Below, piece by piece: positions 17,898 through 27,192 of a DNA stretch of 64,000 nucleotides. The DNA comes from Tindallia californiensis (GTDB lineage Bacteria; Bacillota; Clostridia; Peptostreptococcales; Tindalliaceae): assembly GCF_900107405.1 (NCBI RefSeq), contig NZ_FNPV01000002.1:310001-374000 (forward strand). Reading direction: 5' to 3'. The notes below the pieces were generated by a model. That model had not been told where the DNA came from and searched no databases. It saw only the letters and a program-made list of their open reading frames with translations. A program made the translations under genes and the position numbers. Within the stretch, counting starts at the first letter, position 1. Each line of letters opens with the position of its first letter.

Positions 17898-19124
17898 ATG
17901 CAAAAACAAGATATTCTTGAGCTGAAGAAAAGATATAAAAAAGATGAGTGCACTTTTACAAAAGTATGTGGATGTTACGTCAATAGTGAAAAACATAAAA
18001 TACTTCAATTTAGAGAAAGTTTTCTCAATCTGGAAGAAGATGACGCTTTTAAGTATATGGATATTGTCCGAAAAGTGTTTTCTGGCACAGTAGATAATCA
18101 TCTGTTGGAATTACAATTTCCTTTAGATGAAAACTTGGAAAATCCAAAACAGACCTTTTTCTATCAATTAAAAAAGAGTCAACTAAGAGATGACGAACTA
18201 TTGGACTCTCTTTATCAATCCATCATTGACGAATTTCCTCAGGAAGGAAACTATTTAATTTTACTTTTCCATGATGCTTATGATGTGATCACCAAAACTT
18301 CTGACCGCTCCAAATTAGACGAGTCCGAAGAAGTATATGAATACATTTTGTGTGCCATCTGTCCTGTTTCATTAAGCAAGCCTGGCCTTCGATATTTTGA
18401 AGAAGAGCAAAAGATTAAAGCTCGTATCCGCGATTGGGTTGTCGAGAAACCAACCATCGGGTTTGTTTTTCCTGCTTTTATTAATCGAAGTGCAGATGTG
18501 AATGCGATTATGTATTACACTAAAAACCCCAAAAATCCTCATCTATCAATGATGGAAGAAGTATTGGGTTGCACTCCGAAACAAACCGCCGCAATTCAAA
18601 AGGAATCTTTTCAAATGATCGTCAAGGACTCAATGGGACCGAATGAAGAAATAGGCGAAAACGCCTTATTAGAAATTCATAGTGCTCTGGAACATATGGT
18701 GGAAGAACACGAAACATTATTTGATGGTGGAAAGGAAGAACCTTTACGCTTATCTAGCAAAGAAATAAAGCAATTGTTGATTGATAGTGATCTCCCTGAA
18801 GATGTGATTCCTAAAATTGAAACCTCTTATCAGCAGTGTTTTGAAGAAGATTTTCCCATTGCCCAAAACCTTATTGATTCCAAAATAGCCAAAGCAACTG
18901 AACAACGAGAAAAAGAACTTAAGCTACAAAAACAAGTGATTACTTTGCAGGAAAAGCTAGAAAACACGATACCTCAATCAAATGAAGAGGATGTCGTTCT
19001 TCATGTTAACCCTGAAAAAGCCTCTGCCATTACTTCTCAAGAAATCAATGGCCAACGCTGTCTGGTTATACCGCTCGATGAAAATGAGCATGCTATTATT
19101 AACGGACAAGAGCATTCTTTCTAA
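17898..19124 (+). CDS. DUF4317 family protein
   Basis: A 408-residue cytoplasmic protein of the DUF4317 family, common in Clostridia and without known function. It opens with KQDILELKKRYKKDECTFTK, a family hallmark, and has the mid-protein IGFVFPAFINRSADVNAIM stretch. No membrane segment or signal is present; about residues 330-365 are predicted coiled coil (EKELKLQKQVITLQEKLE). AAAAAAGGAG lies about 8 bases before the ATG. It is a single-gene unit with its own promoter and terminator. Confidence 0.85.
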   Translation: MQKQDILELKKRYKKDECTFTKVCGCYVNSEKHKILQFRESFLNLEEDDAFKYMDIVRKVFSGTVDNHLLELQFPLDENLENPKQTFFYQLKKSQLRDDELLDSLYQSIIDEFPQEGNYLILLFHDAYDVITKTSDRSKLDESEEVYEYILCAICPVSLSKPGLRYFEEEQKIKARIRDWVVEKPTIGFVFPAFINRSADVNAIMYYTKNPKNPHLSMMEEVLGCTPKQTAAIQKESFQMIVKDSMGPNEEIGENALLEIHSALEHMVEEHETLFDGGKEEPLRLSSKEIKQLLIDSDLPEDVIPKIETSYQQCFEEDFPIAQNLIDSKIAKATEQREKELKLQKQVITLQEKLENTIPQSNEEDVVLHVNPEKASAITSQEINGQRCLVIPLDENEHAIINGQEHSF

Positions 19125-19177
19125 AAAAAAGCTTGTGGAGAGCACCTATTGTGTATGCTCCCCGCAAGCTTTTTTGT
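19125..19177 (+). terminator. terminator after the DUF4317 gene
   Basis: AAAAAAGCTTG (19125-19135) pairs with CAAGCTTTTTT (19165-19175), with an inner GGAGAGCA/TGCTCCCC extension, followed by the T-run. It begins right after the stop codon. Confidence 0.9.
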
Positions 19178-19266
19178 TCTCTTGCTTATTTTCTTAGAAA
19201 CAGTTATGCTAAAATGAGATTATTTCAAACTTATTTTTATTCATCCGAAAGGTTTGTGAACTTTAT

Positions 19267-20166
19267 ATGCAAAATAATCCCATTGTTGAAGTAAATAAAA
19301 ACGGACTCATTCTCAACGCGAAAGGCTTCGACCCCTATAAATCTTTTGAGTGCGGCCAATGCTTTCGATGGCAGCGCCAGCCTGATGGTTCTTATACTGG
19401 CGTTGTTTCCAGCAGGGTATTAAATGTACGATCTGAAAACCAAAAAATCCTATTAAAGGGTACATCTTTATCAGAGTTTCAAAGCTTTTGGGCCCATTAT
19501 TTTGACCTCTATACCAATTACGACGCGATTCAAAAAAGACTCATCCATAAAGCCCCTTGGATCAAAACGGCGATTTCCAGCGGAAATGGAATTCATGTTT
19601 TCCATCAAGATTTATGGGAAATCTTTATTTCTTTTATCATATCTTCCAATAATAATATATCGCGAATTAGCCAAATCATCGAATCAATCAGTCAACTCTT
19701 CGGCGAAAAGCTTGCCTCTTCCTTACCAGGACAATGGTTTAGCTTCCCTAAACCCGCCTCCCTTAAACAGTTGACAGAAAAAGATTGGCGAGAACTCAAT
19801 GTTGGTTACCGCGCACCCTACTTGGTTAGTGCGGTGGCATCCTGGCATCTTTTTTATCAGGAAGTGAATGAAATTCTTCACCTAAAAGGCAAGGATTCAA
19901 CACTGACAACCTCACGCTCTCTTCAAAAGATTCCTGGTATAGGTCCTAAAGTCGCTTCTTGCATTCAACTATTCGGAACACCACAGCGAGATGTTTTTCC
20001 GATCGATGTCTGGGTTCGACGAGCGATGATGCATTTTTATAATCCCTCCGGAAAACAAAGTGACCTTCAACTTCAAAAAGATGCTCTTCATCTTTTTGGA
20101 GATGATGCCGGATTTGCACAGCAGTATCTTTTTTTTCATGCCCGCTCATATTTTACTAAACATTGA
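19267..20166 (+). CDS. ogg: 8-oxoguanine DNA glycosylase/AP lyase, OGG1 type
   Basis: Base-excision repair enzyme that removes 8-oxoguanine opposite cytosine. The N-terminal OGG_N region carries FDPYKSFECGQCFRW (about residues 21-35). The helix-hairpin-helix-GPD core includes IPGIGPKVASCIQLFG with catalytic lysine at about 228 and PIDVWVRR with the catalytic aspartate at about 247. No C-terminal iron-sulfur cysteine cluster is present, as expected for OGG1 rather than endonuclease III. At 299 residues it is full length. Together with the NUDIX gene at 4.5 kb it would cover two steps of oxidised-guanine defence, though the two genes are not linked in one operon. Confidence 0.92.
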   Translation: MQNNPIVEVNKNGLILNAKGFDPYKSFECGQCFRWQRQPDGSYTGVVSSRVLNVRSENQKILLKGTSLSEFQSFWAHYFDLYTNYDAIQKRLIHKAPWIKTAISSGNGIHVFHQDLWEIFISFIISSNNNISRISQIIESISQLFGEKLASSLPGQWFSFPKPASLKQLTEKDWRELNVGYRAPYLVSAVASWHLFYQEVNEILHLKGKDSTLTTSRSLQKIPGIGPKVASCIQLFGTPQRDVFPIDVWVRRAMMHFYNPSGKQSDLQLQKDALHLFGDDAGFAQQYLFFHARSYFTKH

Positions 20167-20208
20167 AAATCCTGTTTATCAACATTAATATCTCAAGGAG
20201 ACATCATT

Positions 20209-21315
20209 ATGAAAAAAATGTTTACTCTTTTGAAAACTACATTAGAAAAATTCGAATTTCACTTTATCCTTCTTGCTTGGGCTTCTTTACTGATTTTGCA
20301 TCTAAATGGATATTATTTATTTATTTCACCCACAGGAGATTTTCCGCTAGATCCTATCCTGCTGTTTATCACCAGTGGAATTAGTATTCTTTTTCAAATT
20401 CATCAAAAAAAGACAGTTGACCGAGCTTCCTGTGGACTCCTTATTTTCTGCTTCGTCCTAATCATCAACTACTTTCTTTATCGCCTTGGTATTTTCTTTT
20501 ATAATTACATTGTTTTTTTTGTTACTGTAGGTCTTTTTTTAGTTTATGATCGTTTACGATTAAGAAGTTTGTCATCTCTGCGCCAGGCATCTGTGGTACT
20601 GTTGGTGCTGGCACTTTTTATTGCTTATGATTATGCACATTACCAGGAAAGATTATTGAAAGATCATGAATTTGATCGATTTATTCGTCATGAATTCAAT
20701 CTGTCTCATCCTATTACAAAAGAAGATCTAGCACAAATAGACAGTTTCTATCTTCCTTATCGTCACAAGGTGTCAAGCCTGGAAGGATTAGAATACTTTA
20801 CTGGACTAGAAGAAGTTGGCTTCTATAATGCTTCTATCATCCATGATTTTTCACCTATATCAAAACTCCCAACATTAGAAAGGCTGGTGATTGCCGACGG
20901 AGACCTCAGTCGTTTAGACAGTATTGAAACAATGGAAACCGTTAAAAATCTGGAAATCACCTATCCCGACAGAGGAAAAATAAGTTCTTTTCAAGCCTTT
21001 CCAAATTTAATCAATTTATATCTTCAAGGTGTGCGTTCTCCTCAGCACTATGAAAAAATAGCTGATTTAGATATTCCCGTATCCGTTGAAGAATTAAGTC
21101 TTGGTGCAACCAATGAATTTGCTTTAGAAGAATTATCTCATTTAGAAAACCTGAAAGTACTTCGCTTGTTTCGATTAAGAATAAGAGGTGTTGAGTCCAT
21201 CCAAGACTTTCAACAATTAGAAAAATTTTCTGTTCAAAGTGTATACATTGAAGATCAATCTCTTTTAATGGATCTGCTAGAAAAACATTCCATTATTTTT
21301 GAGGATCGGGGTTAA
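20209..21315 (+). CDS. membrane protein with C-terminal leucine-rich-repeat-like domain
   Basis: Four or five hydrophobic helices fill residues 15-145 or so. The remaining 220 residues form a soluble domain with LRR-like periodicity (LEYFTGLEEVGFYNA, LPTLERLVIADGD, LENLKVLRLFRLRI). I recognise no specific family. Preceded by AAGGAGAC 9 bases before ATG 20209. It starts 42 bases after the glycosylase gene and may be cotranscribed. The domain order suggests a membrane-anchored interaction module; its side of the membrane cannot be decided from sequence alone. Confidence 0.75.
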   Translation: MKKMFTLLKTTLEKFEFHFILLAWASLLILHLNGYYLFISPTGDFPLDPILLFITSGISILFQIHQKKTVDRASCGLLIFCFVLIINYFLYRLGIFFYNYIVFFVTVGLFLVYDRLRLRSLSSLRQASVVLLVLALFIAYDYAHYQERLLKDHEFDRFIRHEFNLSHPITKEDLAQIDSFYLPYRHKVSSLEGLEYFTGLEEVGFYNASIIHDFSPISKLPTLERLVIADGDLSRLDSIETMETVKNLEITYPDRGKISSFQAFPNLINLYLQGVRSPQHYEKIADLDIPVSVEELSLGATNEFALEELSHLENLKVLRLFRLRIRGVESIQDFQQLEKFSVQSVYIEDQSLLMDLLEKHSIIFEDRG

Positions 21316-21328
21316 CCGATCCTCTTTT
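21301..21328 (+). terminator. terminator overlapping the LRR membrane protein stop codon
   Basis: GAGGATCGG (21301-21309) and CCGATCCTC (21316-21324) form a 9-bp stem followed by T5. The TAA stop lies in the loop, so the last codons are part of the terminator. Confidence 0.9.
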
Positions 21329-21383
21329 TGGTACTGACAATAGTCGTGAAACAGCGTTATTCACCTGTTATTACTTTTCCTTT

Positions 21384-22691
21384 CTATAAAATTCCAACTC
21401 GCCTCATGTTAAACAGCATGGTGCCGGCAATTATTAAGGTCATTAATTCATAAATAACCGGGGCAATCCATATAGCATGACTCCCTAATACGCCAGGTAT
21501 CAGCAACAGCACTACTACTACCAATACATATCCTCTTAAAAATGAAATTGTCGACGCTTTTTGACTTTGTTTAAGGGCTGTCATCAATCCAGAAATAAAC
21601 ACATTCAATCCGGTCACCAGAAATCCAAACCCAAACCACTTCAATGCTGAAACCGATAATTGATAGGATGTTTCGTGTTCCGGGCTAATAAATAATCTCA
21701 CTACATATTCATTCAATTGCTGAGAGATAAAAAAGAATAGTAGGGAAAAGACTAAAACAGTCTTAAAGGATAACATCGTAATTTCTCGAATACTTTCCTG
21801 GTCATTTTTACCATTAAAGTAGCTGACCAATGGTTGCATTCCCTGGTTGATGCCTATCATCGTCATCATGACCAGATTGTTAAGGTACATAAGTACCCCA
21901 AAAGCGGCAATACCATGAGGGCCAATCCAACGAATAATAACGAAATTAAATGCAAAAGTTGTAAATCCAATGGATAACTCTGTTAATGACTCCGGAAACC
22001 CAACCCGTAAAATCCCCTTAATGTCACTCCATAAGAAGACAGGCTTTATAAACTTTAAAGAACCTTTCTGTCTAATAAAATGAATTAAAAAAGCTATACA
22101 TGATAAAAACTGTGCAAGTCCTGTTGCATAGGCAGCTCCCTTAATTCCCATTCCTAGTCGAATAACAAGCAAATAGTCAAATACGATGTTAATAAACGCC
22201 GCCAACGTAACATAGGTGATGGATAATGACGGAAAACCATCTGCCTTGACCAACACTTCCAAGGTATAGGCAACCATAAAAAACGTACTGAAACTAATAA
22301 CAATCCCTAGATAATCTTTTACATATCCATAGGTTTCTTCTGTTGCTCCTAAAAATGTTACCAGTGGATCTAAAAAGTAAAGAGACAAACTGGTGATAAG
22401 AATGCCAATGCCGGCAACAATAAAAACCGTCACACTGAACAAATGATTGCCTTTTTCCGTATTGCCCTGTCCCATATAGTAAGTAATCCAGGTAGATGCG
22501 CCTACAGCAATTAGCAGTGCAATAGCAAATACCGTATTCACAAAAGGCATTGCTAAGTTAACGGCGGCCAGAGCCTGATCACCAACGCCTCTTCCCACAA
22601 ACATCCCGTCTACCATCGTATAGATAGAAAAAAACCACATAGCACTAACTGATGGTACTAAATACTGAAAAAACTTTTTCTTTACTGACAT
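21384..22691 (-). CDS. MATE family efflux transporter
   Basis: Multidrug/Na+ or H+ antiporter of about 435 residues with roughly twelve membrane segments. The N-terminal MWFFSIYTMVDGMFVGRGVG and the AAVNLAMPFVNTVFA stretches are MATE signatures, and the second half repeats the pattern (GFPESLTELSIGFTTFAFN). ATG 22691 is chosen because AGAGGAAG lies 8 bases upstream and because the MerR-type promoter predicts a transcript starting near 22728, inside any longer frame beginning at 22739. The divergent MerR regulator most likely activates this gene on binding the pump's substrate. Confidence 0.92.
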   Translation of the reverse strand: MSVKKKFFQYLVPSVSAMWFFSIYTMVDGMFVGRGVGDQALAAVNLAMPFVNTVFAIALLIAVGASTWITYYMGQGNTEKGNHLFSVTVFIVAGIGILITSLSLYFLDPLVTFLGATEETYGYVKDYLGIVISFSTFFMVAYTLEVLVKADGFPSLSITYVTLAAFINIVFDYLLVIRLGMGIKGAAYATGLAQFLSCIAFLIHFIRQKGSLKFIKPVFLWSDIKGILRVGFPESLTELSIGFTTFAFNFVIIRWIGPHGIAAFGVLMYLNNLVMMTMIGINQGMQPLVSYFNGKNDQESIREITMLSFKTVLVFSLLFFFISQQLNEYVVRLFISPEHETSYQLSVSALKWFGFGFLVTGLNVFISGLMTALKQSQKASTISFLRGYVLVVVVLLLIPGVLGSHAIWIAPVIYELMTLIIAGTMLFNMRRVGIL

Positions 22692-22734
22692 TTTTCGCTT
22701 CCTCTCAAAGTGTGATAAAATATAGAATATACTC

Positions 22735-22765
22735 ATCATAAACCCTAGTATTATACCAAGGTCAA
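22735..22765 (-). promoter_or_regulatory. MerR-type promoter/operator of the MATE gene
   Basis: On the minus strand TTGACC (-35, 22765-22760) and TATGAT (-10, 22740-22735) are separated by 19 bases instead of 17. The spacer holds the dyad CCTTGGTAT-A-ATACTAGGG. Over-long spacers with a central dyad are the hallmark of promoters activated by MerR-family DNA distortion. Confidence 0.8.
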
Positions 22766-22774
22766 GGAGGAAAT

Positions 22775-23587
22775 ATGAAAAAAGAGTACTCTATTGGAGA
22801 AATATGTCAGCTATATCAATTAGGACCTGATTCTTTGCGATATTATGAAAAAAAAGGATTGCTACATCCAACCCGAAAACCAAACGGCTATCGGGTCTAT
22901 ACCCTCAACGACATTTGGAGACTTAATATTATTAAAGATTTACGTAAACTTGACTTTTCGATTCCTCAAATCAAAAGTTACATTGAAAACAGGACCTTAA
23001 CTCATTCTATTTCTATGCTGGAAAAAGAAATAAAGATTATTCAAAGTAAAATCAAGCCCTTAGAATTACTTCAAAAGAAACTCCATCAAAAGTTAACTGA
23101 CTTAAAAAAACTGAAATCCTTCCAACTTCTTAACAGGATTCATTACCAAAAAATTGACGCTCGCAAAATCATTTTTGTCGATGGTTTTCTCGCTCAGGAT
23201 GAAGCTATCGACTTGGCCTTTAGAGAACTGGAAAAAACCGATGACGAAACACTTTCCTTAGTGGGTAATCAAGATATGGGTGTTTTTATTGATGACACAA
23301 GCTTCCAAGCCCACAATTACACTTCTTATCATACTGCTTTTTTCTTTGTTCAGGATCAAGCAAAAACATGGCACCGTATGATTAAAGAAGGTACTTTTGC
23401 CTGTTTTATGTATCAAGGCCCCTATTCCCAAAGCCAAGAAGCGTTTGAGAAAGTCGTTGCTGATATTCACTCCAATAAATATCGCATTGCCGGAAAAGCC
23501 ATGGAGATCTATCGCCTCGACATCCATACCACGGCTGATGAAAATGAATTTTTAACAGAAATCCAAATTCCTGTTTCGGAAATATAG
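22775..23587 (+). CDS. MerR family regulator with GyrI-like effector domain
   Basis: N-terminal MerR winged helix (YSIGEICQLYQLGPDSLRYYEKKGLL, residues 4-29) followed by a long dimerisation helix (about 75-115). The C-terminal domain, about 150 residues, looks like the GyrI/AraC-effector-binding fold that accommodates bulky, often cationic drugs. At 270 residues it resembles BmrR. AAGGAGG lies 5 bases before the ATG. It is divergent from the MATE transporter with the operator between them, so it is the probable drug-responsive activator of that pump. Confidence 0.9.
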   Translation: MKKEYSIGEICQLYQLGPDSLRYYEKKGLLHPTRKPNGYRVYTLNDIWRLNIIKDLRKLDFSIPQIKSYIENRTLTHSISMLEKEIKIIQSKIKPLELLQKKLHQKLTDLKKLKSFQLLNRIHYQKIDARKIIFVDGFLAQDEAIDLAFRELEKTDDETLSLVGNQDMGVFIDDTSFQAHNYTSYHTAFFFVQDQAKTWHRMIKEGTFACFMYQGPYSQSQEAFEKVVADIHSNKYRIAGKAMEIYRLDIHTTADENEFLTEIQIPVSEI

Positions 23588-23742
23588 TACTTTGTATGCA
23601 TTTTTAGACTAAAAAACCGAAATTGTCATAATCTTCTTGGCATTCCTTCTCATGTTCGATAAAATGAACAAAGGTCTTTTAATGATCATTCTGTGTAGAT
23701 TGAGTAGATATTTGAAACCATTTCAAAAGAGGTGTTTATGTA

Positions 23743-25329
23743 ATGAAAAAAGTATATGAAAATCAGATTCTTCAGCTAGATGTTGACGAATCCACTCAAC
23801 AACTTTATCTTACCGTGATCGATAAAGACGCAAAAATGGCTTCTTTTGACGCTGTAACCAAAGAAAACCCAAGAGTAAAAGTAAGTAACTTTAAGGGCCT
23901 AAAAGAAGCTTTTGAAGCACCTGGACACCAATCTTTGATCGGCGACTTTAAGCCTTTAATTGATTTAACAGTTTCCAAGGATGAAATGAAATGCCACATG
24001 ACCTTAAATCTTACTAAATCACAGTTTGAAGAAGCTAACCAAGAGGAAATCCTTTCACAAGCTTTTCGATTACTGGAAGAGAAAAGCATTAGTGTTGGTA
24101 TTCAAAAGGAAGCAATAGAATCCTTAAAACCCATGGAAACCGTCGTTGTTGCCTATGGTATTGATTCTGTTCCTGGAGAAGATGCCAAAGTAACCTATTA
24201 TGAACTAGGCGAAAAGAAGCCGCAAGTGAAAAAAGACGGGAATGTAGATCATTATGAAATTCATCTTTTAGATTGTGTCCAAAAGGGAGATTGGGTTGGC
24301 GAAAAAATCCATGCAACAGACGGAACGCCCGGAAAAACGGTCTTCGGAAATCCTATTCCTGCAAAAAAAGGAAGAGATTTCCCTCTTAAATTCGACAAAA
24401 AAGCCATTGATGCGGTTGAGTCTGACGGTATCACCGAACTTAAAGCAAAAATAGAAGGTGCCGTCCGGTTTCGTCAAGGTAAAATCACCGTTGAAGATCA
24501 TCTGTTTATTTCGGGAGATGTTAATTATAAAACAGGAAATATTCGCTTTAACGGCCATGTAACCATAGACGGAACCGTCGAAGATAAGTTTACAGTGGTT
24601 GCACAGAAAGATATTCTTATTAAGGGTGACATAGGAGTCGGAGCTGTCGATCTCATTCATTCAGAATCCGGAGATATCGCCATATTAGGCGGTATTAACG
24701 GTAAAGGTGTGGCAAAAATAAAGGCGGGAAGAAATGTTTATGCCAAATTTGTTCGCGAAGCATCTGTAGAAGCAGGTGATGATATTAATGTAGGTTTATA
24801 TGCTATTGATAGTCATCTAAAAGCTAACTTTATCACCTCTTTGGAGAATGGTCGCATTATTGGCGGAACCATCGATGCAACTCATCGGGTGATGGCTGGC
24901 TCTATTGGAAATCGATTTGAAAAAGAAACCCAAGTAAAAGTATCCGGCTTTAGCCGAAAAAAAGTAACAGAAGAATTAACGGTCATAAAATCTCAGTTTA
25001 GCGAAGCCTTAACGAAAGGAAATCAGCTCAAAAGACAACTTGAAATCTTTGAAATAAATCAAGACTCCTTAGATGAAAAAGCCTTAAATACCTATAATGC
25101 TTTAATGTTCCAGTACGAAAAATTAATTGATGAAATCAATGAACTGAACGCAGAACTAAGGCGTTTGGAAACTATGCTTCTCACCCGTGGTGAGGGTGAG
25201 ATCACTGTTTTGGATAATGCTCATCCAAATACCATGCTAGAAATTAAAAATTTGCAAAAAAAAGTAAAATCTTTAATGAGTGGATCTATTTTTGTCAAAG
25301 ATAATGAAATCCACTTAAAAAGTGAATAG
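23743..25329 (+). CDS. FapA/DUF342 family protein
   Basis: A 528-residue protein with an N-terminal domain, a central DUF342 (FapA) right-handed beta-helix (about residues 180-400, with repeated DGTV, IKGDIGVGAV and EAGDDINVG turns) and a C-terminal coiled coil (about 410-500). DUF342 proteins are linked to flagellar assembly and polar signalling; the molecular role is not established. A GAGG site precedes the ATG. The ribosome binding site of the following GAF protein begins just after this stop codon, so the two form an operon. Confidence 0.85.
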   Translation: MKKVYENQILQLDVDESTQQLYLTVIDKDAKMASFDAVTKENPRVKVSNFKGLKEAFEAPGHQSLIGDFKPLIDLTVSKDEMKCHMTLNLTKSQFEEANQEEILSQAFRLLEEKSISVGIQKEAIESLKPMETVVVAYGIDSVPGEDAKVTYYELGEKKPQVKKDGNVDHYEIHLLDCVQKGDWVGEKIHATDGTPGKTVFGNPIPAKKGRDFPLKFDKKAIDAVESDGITELKAKIEGAVRFRQGKITVEDHLFISGDVNYKTGNIRFNGHVTIDGTVEDKFTVVAQKDILIKGDIGVGAVDLIHSESGDIAILGGINGKGVAKIKAGRNVYAKFVREASVEAGDDINVGLYAIDSHLKANFITSLENGRIIGGTIDATHRVMAGSIGNRFEKETQVKVSGFSRKKVTEELTVIKSQFSEALTKGNQLKRQLEIFEINQDSLDEKALNTYNALMFQYEKLIDEINELNAELRRLETMLLTRGEGEITVLDNAHPNTMLEIKNLQKKVKSLMSGSIFVKDNEIHLKSE

Positions 25330-25344
25330 ATAGGAGTGTTCTGT

Positions 25345-27159
25345 TTGAGTCAGCTTGATACAAATCAAAATGTTGTATCCCAGCAGTTTGGAAAAAAATG
25401 GATCGATTGCGTAGCCTTTTTTACGCAAGTATTAACAGAGGAACAAATTTATACCTATGGCTATCAATTTCTTCATGATATCTCTGAATGGACTTCATCT
25501 GCTATTTTTGTTCTACAGGATCATGAATATATCTGTAAAAGCGAAATTGGAATGATTTCTGAAATAAAGCAGCATACAGCCACCGAAAAACTAAAACAAT
25601 GGCCTGTCCTTCAGGGACGAGTTTTGTATCATCCATATATTAATTTTTTGAGTCCTGATTTTTGTCAGAAGAATAAGGTTGTTATTAGTATCCCCATGAT
25701 TGTTAAGGATGAACTTAAAGCTTTTATTGTGGTTGCTTCTGATGATGAAAATCAACATTTCCCTTGGTCTGAAGAAGAAATGGAATCCTTAAAAGACTTA
25801 ATGAACATGTCCCTTACCATGGCGACAGAGCGTTCTAAACTAAAGCATAGTCAAGAAGAGCTTAATCAGCAAATCTTTAGTATGACCATGGCCGCACAAT
25901 GCAGCCGTATGATCATGGCCGAAACGAATCTGGAACAGCTATACCGTTTATGTATTGATGTCGTTCGAGAAATTACTACCAGTCGAGCCACCGCCTTCGG
26001 CCTTTATGACCCTGGCGAACAAAAAATGAAAGTAAAGGGTTTTCTTTCTCTGGATCATAAAGCCTGCCATGCTTGTTCATTTTCTGTTCAAACGGAAAAA
26101 ATATCTGGTGATCAACGTATCTTCCATATAGATCATGATCGAGCAATGCTGGAAAAAATATTTTCAAATCCAGAAAAACTTAAGGATCTAGATGCTGTTT
26201 ACCTCTTTCTACTAGCCGACGAAAATTTACTAGGCTTTCTTACCATTGGAGAAGCTGCTTCTGGCAAACAGTACGACGCCAGAACGCTTGAACAGATTGA
26301 AAGTATTACCAAAGGAATTTACATCGCTATTCAAAATGCTTTGCATATCGCTACGATTCAAGATCAAAAAGAAGAAATCGCTTCTCAATTAGAAGCGATA
26401 AAAAAATTCAACCGTATGATGAAAAATGTAAACTCTTGCAATAATCTGGAAGAACTTGTTGAAATAACGCTCCAAACCCTCACCTTCGGTTTTAATGTAA
26501 AGCAATCCATTTTTGTATTAGGAACTCAGCAACAACATCAACTCTACCAATACGGCTATCCAGAAGAATCTATCATTCATATGAAAGACTTGTTTTGGAA
26601 CCGCGACGTCAATGAATTCTATTTTTTGCAAGGTGAAAATGCCTCTGAAGATTTCGTCCATGCTAGTGATGGGAAAGAACATAATGGACTCATTATTGCA
26701 CCTATCAAAACCGATGAGCTTGCTGTTGAAATATCGCCCATAGGTTATTTAGTTATCACAGGACTTCCTGGTGCTGTTGATGAAAAAATGCTGCTGATTA
26801 TACAAACTTTCGCAAATACGATCGCTCCCATTTGCAAACACTTACATGAAAAAAATATGAATCAACATCTTAAAATGGATAATCAGGCGGTTATTTTTCA
26901 AGATAAAATACAAGAATATTTTTTTCAAAAAGACAATCCGTTACCTCCACTTCGAGTCTTTTATAAAAGATGGAGAAAAAAACCTTTTGAAGCTCCTCGA
27001 CATCCTCTATTGCTCGAATATCAGGAAAGCTTCTACTTTGATCAGTTAATCATCGTCATCGAACGAGTTCCAGATACAGTGTTCTCAGCATCTTTTGATG
27101 GAAGTTTTGTTCCAGATTCTTGGGAAAATGTGGCGGATACCCTGCAAAACATTGATTAA
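25345..27159 (+). CDS. multi-GAF domain protein
   Basis: About 604 residues with three GAF-like modules (about 30-160, 190-340 and 360-510) joined by helices (ATERSKLKHSQEELNQ, QDQKEEIASQLEAIKKF). No kinase, cyclase or DNA-binding output domain is visible, so it may be a sensing scaffold. Start chosen at TTG 25345 with AGGAG (25332-25336) 8 bases upstream; the in-frame GTG at 25336 lies inside that site. It immediately follows the FapA-type gene and presumably works with it. Ligand unknown. Confidence 0.78.
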   Translation: MSQLDTNQNVVSQQFGKKWIDCVAFFTQVLTEEQIYTYGYQFLHDISEWTSSAIFVLQDHEYICKSEIGMISEIKQHTATEKLKQWPVLQGRVLYHPYINFLSPDFCQKNKVVISIPMIVKDELKAFIVVASDDENQHFPWSEEEMESLKDLMNMSLTMATERSKLKHSQEELNQQIFSMTMAAQCSRMIMAETNLEQLYRLCIDVVREITTSRATAFGLYDPGEQKMKVKGFLSLDHKACHACSFSVQTEKISGDQRIFHIDHDRAMLEKIFSNPEKLKDLDAVYLFLLADENLLGFLTIGEAASGKQYDARTLEQIESITKGIYIAIQNALHIATIQDQKEEIASQLEAIKKFNRMMKNVNSCNNLEELVEITLQTLTFGFNVKQSIFVLGTQQQHQLYQYGYPEESIIHMKDLFWNRDVNEFYFLQGENASEDFVHASDGKEHNGLIIAPIKTDELAVEISPIGYLVITGLPGAVDEKMLLIIQTFANTIAPICKHLHEKNMNQHLKMDNQAVIFQDKIQEYFFQKDNPLPPLRVFYKRWRKKPFEAPRHPLLLEYQESFYFDQLIIVIERVPDTVFSASFDGSFVPDSWENVADTLQNID

Positions 27160-27192
27160 TCTATTTCAACAAAAGCAAAAGAATCATTACTT

